Positions 1 through 4,991 of a stretch of 10,250 nt of DNA are shown here, in pieces; within the stretch, counting starts at the first letter, position 1, and every line of letters begins with the position of its first letter. Position numbers and translations under genes: made by a program. The stretch comes from JBBIVP01 sp037439705 [NCBI: bacterium]. Lineage in GTDB: Bacteria; JBBIVP01. The notes under the pieces were generated by a model. The model saw only the letters and a list, made by a program, of their open reading frames with translations, was not told the DNA's origin and made no database searches. Where the stretch lies: NCBI GenBank assembly GCA_037439705.1, contig JBBIVP010000063.1:1-10250 (forward strand), in the 5' to 3' direction.

Positions 1-98
1 GGAGAGTAGCACAGGCATTCTTGCCTGTGAGAAGAAGAGCAAAAAGGAGAGTAGCACAGGCATTCTTGCCTGTGAGAAGAAGAGCAAAAAGGAGAGTA
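1..98. repeat. 45-bp tandem repeat with hairpin, 2.2 copies, cut by window edge
   Basis: Two identical 45-bp units occupy 1-45 and 46-90, and the first 8 bases of a third follow at 91-98. The array may extend left of the window. Each unit carries a perfect inverted repeat, CACAGGCA and TGCCTGTG around a TTCT loop, at 10-29 and again at 55-74. The rest of the unit is purine-rich. An open frame runs through the repeat because 45 is divisible by 3, but it gives a low-complexity Arg-rich peptide with no recognisable start context, so I do not read it as a gene. I infer a palindromic intergenic repeat of the REP type. Its function is unknown. Confidence 0.85.
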
Positions 99-242
99 AG
101 AGAGTGGAGAATTGGTAAAGGTTGGGATGAATTTTTTAGAAAAAGAATGGATGTGAGGAAAAAGATAAAAATGAAAAAATTCAAAAATAAACCAATTGCC
201 AAAAATATCCCCTCCTTTTTAAGAGACCATTTCTATTTTCCC
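99..242. other. Intergenic stretch with no recognised feature
   Basis: Between the tandem repeat and the promoter of the acyl-CoA dehydrogenase operon the DNA is purine-rich, then A+T-rich. I see no credible gene, tRNA or terminator in it. An open frame crosses it from the repeat but has no codon or domain character of a real protein. Confidence 0.5.
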
Positions 243-270
243 TTGACATTTATTACTATTGTAATAAAAT
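243..270 (+). promoter_or_regulatory. Sigma70-type promoter of the acyl-CoA dehydrogenase operon
   Basis: A perfect -35 box TTGACA lies at 243-248 and a -10 box TAAAAT (5 of 6 matches) at 265-270, with a 16-bp spacer. Transcription should begin near 277, leaving a leader of about 40 nt before the ATG at 317. A palindrome fills the spacer and a second similar site covers the predicted start point, so the promoter is probably repressed. The call rests on consensus matching only. Confidence 0.65.
249..268. promoter_or_regulatory. Putative operator site 1 (palindrome in promoter spacer)
   Basis: TTTATTAC and GTAATAAA form perfect 8-bp arms around TATT. The site lies between the -35 box and the end of the -10 box of the promoter just described. 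A dimeric repressor bound here would block RNA polymerase. The regulator is not in the window. TetR-type repressors often control acyl-CoA dehydrogenase genes, but assigning one here is inference. Confidence 0.55.
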
Positions 271-288
271 TTTAATACTATGGTAAAA
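271..288. promoter_or_regulatory. Putative operator site 2, near-copy of site 1
   Basis: TTTAATACTATGGTAAAA matches 15 of 18 positions of the sequence starting at 249 and is offset by exactly 22 bp, about two helical turns. Its own symmetry is weaker (5 of 8 arm positions). It covers the predicted transcription start. Two sites on one helical face would suit cooperative repressor binding. Confidence 0.45.
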
Positions 289-303
289 ACCTTACAAAAC
301 TTT

Positions 304-310
304 AAGGAGG
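304..310 (+). promoter_or_regulatory. Shine-Dalgarno of first acyl-CoA dehydrogenase gene
   Basis: AAGGAGG ends 6 nt before the ATG at 317. It is a full-strength site and fixes the start of this gene. A near-identical site at 1450-1456 precedes the second gene. Confidence 0.85.
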
Positions 311-316
311 TGGAAG

Positions 317-1444
317 ATGGCAATAGATTTTTCTTTGAATGAGGACGAGAGGATACTCGTTGAAACCGTAAACGATTTTGCACAGAAAGAGATTGTTCCG
401 AACATAAGAACTATTGAAGAAAACGGCATCTCTGACGAATTGAGGATAAAGGCTGTTGAGATGGGGTTGATGGGCATAGAATTTCCAGAAAATCTTGGAG
501 GTTCAGGACTTGGAATGTTTCACAGGGTACTGGTGACCGAAGCAATTTCCTCAGGAGACCCCGGAACGGCGTATTCACTTTTCATTCACCTTCCCTATTC
601 CTATTTTCTTCTTGAACTTGGAAATGAAGAAATAAAGGGAAAATATCTCAAACCTGTAATCACAGGAGCGAAAAAAGCCTGCCTTTTGAGGTCTGAATTC
701 TTAACCGATGATGTGATTACACCATTGAAATGGGAAAAGAGTAAAGAGGGTTACAAAATTTCTGGAAGGGGAGTAATTGAGGTTGAAAATCCTGATTTTG
801 TCCTTCTTCCTGCAAAATCGGATAATAAAATCGGATTTTTTCTTCTTGATGGTTTGAATGCCATTGAGTTCGGAAAAACGCTTCATAGATGTGGTGTTCA
901 ATCATCTCCTGCAAAGGAAGTCATTTTTAAGGATGTTGAATTGAAAGAAAATATGTGTATTACAGAAGATGCTTTTTCACACGAGAACTTTTGGAAGGCA
1001 GTGGTTAGGACGAGACTTTTCATATCAAGTATTCTTCTCGGATTAGCAAAAACCGCTCAGGAGTATTCCCTCAAATATGCTATGGAAAGGGTAGCTTTTG
1101 GTCAGCAGATAGCAAAGCATCAGGCAATATCCTTTATGCTTGCTGATCTTGCAACACAGGTTGAAGCAATAAGGCTTATACTCTGGAAAGCAGTTTATGA
1201 GTTTGACAGAAATTCATCCTCTCCCGAAAAACAAATAAGGTCTTCTGTCCTTGACTGGTCAATAGAAGCATACCTTCAGGCAGTAGATTATTCCTCTTCT
1301 ATTTCTGCAGATGCGGTTCAGATACTCGGCGGTCACGGATACATAAAAGACCATCCTGTTGAAAAATGGATGAGGGATGTAAAAGAGTTCGCCAATGCGT
1401 TCGGAAGACATGATGCTTTCAGAATAGTTATTGAAAACCTTTAA
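317..1444 (+). CDS. Acyl-CoA dehydrogenase homologue lacking the catalytic Glu; likely FAD-completing partner subunit
   Basis: The 375-aa protein has acyl-CoA dehydrogenase length and architecture: an N-terminal helical domain, a middle beta domain and a C-terminal helical domain. The C-terminal FAD-binding elements are well kept: R258-x-x-F261-G262, Q269 and QILGGHGY (335-342). In family structures these reach the FAD of a neighbouring subunit. The middle-domain motif usually read as LTEPGAGSD is degenerate (LLRSEFLTDD, 123-132). The catalytic Glu of the usual YEGT motif is replaced by Phe362 (AFGR, 361-364) in a gapless alignment with the next gene. It is therefore unlikely to dehydrogenate acyl-CoA alone. 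The adjacent gene, 19 bp downstream, retains exactly the missing elements. I infer the catalytically silent subunit of a heteromeric enzyme. Family membership is certain; the role is inferred and the substrate unknown. Confidence 0.9.
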   Translation: MAIDFSLNEDERILVETVNDFAQKEIVPNIRTIEENGISDELRIKAVEMGLMGIEFPENLGGSGLGMFHRVLVTEAISSGDPGTAYSLFIHLPYSYFLLELGNEEIKGKYLKPVITGAKKACLLRSEFLTDDVITPLKWEKSKEGYKISGRGVIEVENPDFVLLPAKSDNKIGFFLLDGLNAIEFGKTLHRCGVQSSPAKEVIFKDVELKENMCITEDAFSHENFWKAVVRTRLFISSILLGLAKTAQEYSLKYAMERVAFGQQIAKHQAISFMLADLATQVEAIRLILWKAVYEFDRNSSSPEKQIRSSVLDWSIEAYLQAVDYSSSISADAVQILGGHGYIKDHPVEKWMRDVKEFANAFGRHDAFRIVIENL

Positions 1445-1449
1445 ATTTT

Positions 1450-1456
1450 AAGGAGG
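1450..1456 (+). promoter_or_regulatory. Shine-Dalgarno of second acyl-CoA dehydrogenase gene
   Basis: AAGGAGG sits 7 nt before the ATG at 1464, inside the 19-bp gap between the two genes. There is no room for a separate promoter, so the two proteins are made from one message with matching initiation signals. That suits equal production of two subunits. Confidence 0.85.
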
Positions 1457-1463
1457 TGAGGCA

Positions 1464-2663
1464 ATGGAGTTAGAGTTAACACCAGCACAAAAAAATGTCA
1501 TTGAAATGGTGAGGTGGCTTGCTCTTGAAAAATTGAGACCACTCGGTCTTGAGTATGATAAAAAGGGAGAACCCATCCCTCCTGATCATCCTTTTTTCAA
1601 AGAAGCAAAGGCTATGGGAATAAGGATGGCTCTTGGAGATATTGGTAAGAGAAGAAAGGAACTCACCACAAAAGAGGGACCGGGCGAGATGGCAAGGCTC
1701 GGCATACTCGCTGCGGAGGAGATAGCCTATGGAGATACGGGCGTTGCTATGAGCCTTCCTGGTCCAGGGCTTGGTGGTCCACCAATACTCATAATGGGCA
1801 CACCCGAACAGCAGGATAGATTCTTTGGCATGCTTGAAGGAGATGAACCGAAATGGGGAGCATACGCGTTGACAGAGCCAGGCGCAGGTTCTGATGTGGC
1901 AATGATAAAAACCACCTGCAGAAAGGAAGGAAATTACTATGTTTTAAATGGGACAAAGATGTTCATAACAAACGGAGCAAGGGCTACATGGAATGTTGTA
2001 TTTGCTACAATAGACCCATCCCTTGGAAGGGAAGGGCACAGGGTATTTGTTGTAGAAAAGGGGACCCCAGGCTTTTATGCTGGAAAAATTGAAAAGAAGA
2101 TGGGATTAAAAGCTTCAGAGACAGCAGAGTTGGTTTTTGATGAGTGTAAGGTTCCGGTTGAAAACCTTCTCGGAGGCGAGGAAAGGTATAAAGAAAGGGC
2201 TGGTTTTAAGGCTGCAATGGAAACTTTCAATATGACAAGGCCTGCTGTTGCAGCAATGGGCATAGGAATAGCGAGAGCGGCATACGAATACACAAGGGAT
2301 TACTTCAAGGAAAATTACATGCTCTCAAGGCCAATTCCCCTTTATCATTCAATAAAAGAAAAATTAAATACAATGAAAAGGCTCCTTGATACCGCAAGGC
2401 TTCTCTGCTGGAAGGCAGCCTACATGATTGATTACAAACTTCCCAATGCAAAGGAGGCATCAATGGCAAAGGCTTATGCTCCCCCTGTCTGTCTATGGGT
2501 AACATCAAAGTGTATTGACCTTCTCGGTCAGGAGGGAACCCTTGAATACCACCATCTTGTTGAGAAATGCTACAGGGACATAAAGGTGTTTGACATATTT
2601 GAAGGAACAGGGCAGGCTCAGAGAATTGTTATATCAAGGAGGCTATTTTCACAATTTGAATAG
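1464..2663 (+). CDS. Acyl-CoA dehydrogenase, catalytic subunit
   Basis: A 399-aa flavoprotein of the acyl-CoA dehydrogenase family, which oxidises an acyl-CoA to the 2,3-enoyl-CoA and normally passes electrons to electron-transfer flavoprotein. The middle-domain FAD and substrate motif YALTEPGAGSD is intact at 134-144, followed by MFITNG (166-171). The catalytic base is Glu380 in FEGT (379-382), within RDIKVFDIFEGTGQAQRI. The elements that normally bind the FAD of the neighbouring subunit are eroded: R-x-x-FG is replaced by NYMLS (284-288) and Q-x-x-GG by DLLGQ (352-356). The upstream partner has both in good form. I infer that the two proteins form mixed dimers with FAD at the interface, as described for mycobacterial FadE28-FadE29. 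The open frame ends 6 bp from the convergent kinase gene. Chain-length or steroid-type specificity cannot be judged. Confidence 0.93.
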   Translation: MELELTPAQKNVIEMVRWLALEKLRPLGLEYDKKGEPIPPDHPFFKEAKAMGIRMALGDIGKRRKELTTKEGPGEMARLGILAAEEIAYGDTGVAMSLPGPGLGGPPILIMGTPEQQDRFFGMLEGDEPKWGAYALTEPGAGSDVAMIKTTCRKEGNYYVLNGTKMFITNGARATWNVVFATIDPSLGREGHRVFVVEKGTPGFYAGKIEKKMGLKASETAELVFDECKVPVENLLGGEERYKERAGFKAAMETFNMTRPAVAAMGIGIARAAYEYTRDYFKENYMLSRPIPLYHSIKEKLNTMKRLLDTARLLCWKAAYMIDYKLPNAKEASMAKAYAPPVCLWVTSKCIDLLGQEGTLEYHHLVEKCYRDIKVFDIFEGTGQAQRIVISRRLFSQFE

Positions 2664-2669
2664 CGAACT

Positions 2670-3515
2670 CTAAATGCAGAGATGATGTTCTCCGGTTTTT
2701 GGATTGACCACTAAATTGCCGAATTTTATAAATTTTATCCTTCCCGGGTCTCCGGAATAGGGAGTTAGAATTTCAAGTCTGCTCTCTGAATCAAAAGAGT
2801 TTATAATGGCAGAAGAAAGCATGAATTCATTCTCATCAAGAAGTCCTATTAGCCTTCCATTTAAAAGGTTTTCTTTGATATTTTCTTTAAACGATGAAGA
2901 ATTGAGAACCCTTAAAAATGCATTTTCAAAATATCTTCTGAAAGCTGATTCCCTGTATCTTTTTCTTTCTTCAGGACCCCTGGATTTTACCTTGGAAGAG
3001 GGACTTATGAACAGAAAATTTTTCGTAAGCGGAAGCATTGTTTCTCTTATCACAGGAGTAAGTTCTTCCTGCACAAGAATTATTATAAGGTCGAGAGAAA
3101 GTATTTTTATCTTTGATTCCTTCAGTGAAATAGCCTCATAAGTATTTATATAACCTGTTGTATCAATTACTGTAAAATCTGGATTTCTTTGAATCAGCCA
3201 CCACTTAAGTTTTAAAACCCCTTTCAAAACCTCAGGAATCACTCCCGAAGGGCTTATACTTCCTACAAAATAATGAGCTGTTTCCCTTTTCCAATCGTCT
3301 TCGTAATAGGCGTTAAGGGTTCCTGGTAATAAAGAGGACTGACCGAGATCAAGGTCAAGAAAGGCTCTTTTCAAACCTTTTGCACCAGCGATCCTTATAA
3401 GAAACTGGCATAAGGTTGTTTTGCCAGTATTTGTATCTCCGATGACCATTATACTTCCACCATTTTTCATTATATCTTTTATTTGTGGAGTAGAGAGGAG
3501 CTCTTCTATTTCCAC
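2670..3515 (-). CDS. Clp1/Grc3-family polynucleotide 5'-hydroxyl kinase (P-loop NTPase)
   Basis: The 281-aa protein has a Walker A loop GDTNTGKTT (26-34), then DLDLGQS with a following PGT (54-66), which are hallmarks of the Clp1 P-loop domain. YFVGSISP (82-89) and VIDTTGYI (116-123) match family blocks. A basic stretch near 175-196 ending RRYF resembles the Arg-rich lid. Family members phosphorylate 5'-OH ends of RNA or DNA: eukaryotic Clp1 and Grc3/Nol9 in RNA processing, and archaeal Clp1 as a polynucleotide kinase. The C-terminal part (about 215-281) is a small domain I cannot name. The start is GTG, 2 nt after the thyX stop (TAA-AA-GTG) and without a clear Shine-Dalgarno, so translation probably depends on re-initiation. 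An alternative ATG is residue 16 (about 3470). It is the last gene of the minus-strand operon. Substrate and partners are unknown. Confidence 0.75.
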   Translation of the reverse strand: MEIEELLSTPQIKDIMKNGGSIMVIGDTNTGKTTLCQFLIRIAGAKGLKRAFLDLDLGQSSLLPGTLNAYYEDDWKRETAHYFVGSISPSGVIPEVLKGVLKLKWWLIQRNPDFTVIDTTGYINTYEAISLKESKIKILSLDLIIILVQEELTPVIRETMLPLTKNFLFISPSSKVKSRGPEERKRYRESAFRRYFENAFLRVLNSSSFKENIKENLLNGRLIGLLDENEFMLSSAIINSFDSESRLEILTPYSGDPGRIKFIKFGNLVVNPKTGEHHLCI

Positions 3516-3517
3516 TT

Positions 3518-4144
3518 TTATTCAACCGGTTTTATTATAACCCTTTCCTCCTTCTCATCTATTTCCATATCACAAAATATGGTAGGAGAGTGATTCTTGA
3601 GAATCTTAAGAACTTCTATTGCAAGTTTTCTTATTTCCCACTGGCTTGATGGGTCTCCCCTCAACTGAATTATGTGCCTCCATTCCCTCATATTGGCAGT
3701 AACTACTATTTCGGTCTCTGTGGCGTTTGGAAGAACATACCTTGCATCCTGAGATTTTATTCCAGCTTCCTTCAGTTTTCTGTAAACATCGCGCGCAGTT
3801 TGCATAAATTCTTCATAAATTTTAAGGGCTGAAGGATTTTCTGAAATTGAAGGGGGAGTAATCCACGAAAAATTGCTTTCGTCCACATACCTCTGTGATT
3901 TTTGTGTGAATGATGCAATTCTGTGTCTCACTAACTGATGGGTTAAAGCCCTTGAAACCCCTTTTATTCTGAATGTAGCCCAGCCGTGTTCAAGCACGGA
4001 GTGGTGTCCTCTTTTAAGAAGCATTTTTATAAATGATTTTTCAGTCCCCTCACCCTCTTTTTCAAAGGATTGATATGATGTCCTTCCTGCCCTTTCTATA
4101 ACCTTTTCCACCTCAGGGGTTATGCTTATAAGTTCAACCTTCAT
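3518..4144 (-). CDS. thyX: Flavin-dependent thymidylate synthase ThyX
   Basis: A 208-aa protein of normal ThyX length. ThyX methylates dUMP to dTMP with methylenetetrahydrofolate, using FAD and NADPH, and unlike ThyA it releases tetrahydrofolate rather than dihydrofolate. The signature RHRxxSxxxxSxRY is present as R73-H-R-I-A-S78-F-T-Q-K-S83-Q-R85-Y86. HHSVLEH (47-53), ARYVLP (134-139) and NMREWRHIIQLR (151-162) are further family blocks for FAD and nucleotide binding. The ATG start lies inside the end of nadC with an 11-bp overlap (4134-4144) and only a weak GAAGG next to it, which points to translational coupling. The N-terminus MKVELIS fits the family start. No thyA or dihydrofolate reductase gene is in the window. 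Confidence 0.96.
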   Translation of the reverse strand: MKVELISITPEVEKVIERAGRTSYQSFEKEGEGTEKSFIKMLLKRGHHSVLEHGWATFRIKGVSRALTHQLVRHRIASFTQKSQRYVDESNFSWITPPSISENPSALKIYEEFMQTARDVYRKLKEAGIKSQDARYVLPNATETEIVVTANMREWRHIIQLRGDPSSQWEIRKLAIEVLKILKNHSPTIFCDMEIDEKEERVIIKPVE

Positions 4145-4991
4145 CCTTCAAAATTTCAAAATTCATATCAACGGATGGAGCGGAGTGGGTTATACTTCCC
4201 ATGGAAATATAATTAATTCCCTTTATCCTTTTAAGCCTTTTTATTCTTTCTTCATCAATTTTTCCTGAAATTTCAACCTCTGCCCTTCCGTTTATCATTT
4301 TCACTGCCTTTTTTATTTCTTCATCCGTCATGTTATCAAGCATTATTATGTCTGCTCCTGATTCTATGGCGGATTTTACTTCTTCTAATGTTTTCGCTTC
4401 CACCTCTATTTTTATAAAAGGGGTTAGCTTTTTTCTTACCTCCTCCACCGCATCTTTAATAGACCCCACCATCCTTATGTGATTTGTCTTTATAAGAATT
4501 CCATCGGAAAGTGAAAACCTGTGGTTGTATCCTCCTCCAATTCTTACTGCATATTTTTGAAGAGCTCTTAATCCCGGAAGGGTCTTTCTTGTATCCACAA
4601 GTTTTATTCCGGTTCCTTCAAGAAGTTCTGAGATTCTTCTCACATAGGTTGCAATTCCGCTCAGATGGGAAAGTATGTTCAGAGCAATTCTTTCTCCTTT
4701 AAATAAAGACCCTGCCCTTCCAGCCACAACTGCTATTACCTCTTTGTTATCAACCTCCTCTCCATCCTTCTTTAAAGGATTGAAGGAAACCAGGGGATCC
4801 ACCTTTTCAAAAACAAACCTTGCAACTTCAATTCCTGCAAGCACAAACCTTTCTTTTGCTTTTATGAATCCCCTTGCAGAGCAGTCCTTTATTGAGGAAA
4901 GATAATCTGTAGTTTTATCTCCGTAAGGAATGTCCTCTTCTATTGCTTTATTCACCACATCTTCAATTATGTGCCTGGCTATTTCAATCAT
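4134..4991 (-). CDS. nadC: Nicotinate-nucleotide pyrophosphorylase (quinolinate phosphoribosyltransferase)
   Basis: A 285-aa cytoplasmic enzyme that converts quinolinate and PRPP to nicotinate mononucleotide, CO2 and pyrophosphate in de novo NAD synthesis. Family blocks appear in order: PYGDKTT (22-28), GERIALNILSHLSGIAT (99-115), DTRKTLPGLRALQKYAVRIGGG (starting 133), YNHR (155-158), KTNH (168-171), EVEAKTLEE (196-204), IIMLDN (215-220), EISGKI (240-245) and ISMGSITHSAP (262-272). The DTRKT and GGG-YNHR segments carry the substrate-binding basic residues. It overlaps valS by 4 bp (ATGA, 4988-4991), and a GGAG about 8 nt upstream within valS serves as ribosome site. nadA and nadB, which make quinolinate, are not in the window. 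Confidence 0.97.
   Translation of the reverse strand: MIEIARHIIEDVVNKAIEEDIPYGDKTTDYLSSIKDCSARGFIKAKERFVLAGIEVARFVFEKVDPLVSFNPLKKDGEEVDNKEVIAVVAGRAGSLFKGERIALNILSHLSGIATYVRRISELLEGTGIKLVDTRKTLPGLRALQKYAVRIGGGYNHRFSLSDGILIKTNHIRMVGSIKDAVEEVRKKLTPFIKIEVEAKTLEEVKSAIESGADIIMLDNMTDEEIKKAVKMINGRAEVEISGKIDEERIKRLKRIKGINYISMGSITHSAPSVDMNFEILKDEG

Noticed and set aside
21-275. Open reading frame of 84 codons through the 45-bp repeat
   Set aside because: The peptide is an Arg-rich repeat followed by low-complexity sequence, has no Shine-Dalgarno, and exists because the repeat length is divisible by three. It also runs into the promoter region.
2642-2664. GCTATT/AATAGC inverted repeat at the convergent gene ends
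   Set aside because: It has only 6 A+T-rich base pairs, an 11-base loop, and no T run on either strand, so it does not qualify as a terminator.
2806-3141. Plus-strand open frame of 111 codons
   Set aside because: It lies wholly inside the well-supported kinase gene on the other strand and translates to Ser/Phe-rich sequence typical of an antisense shadow.
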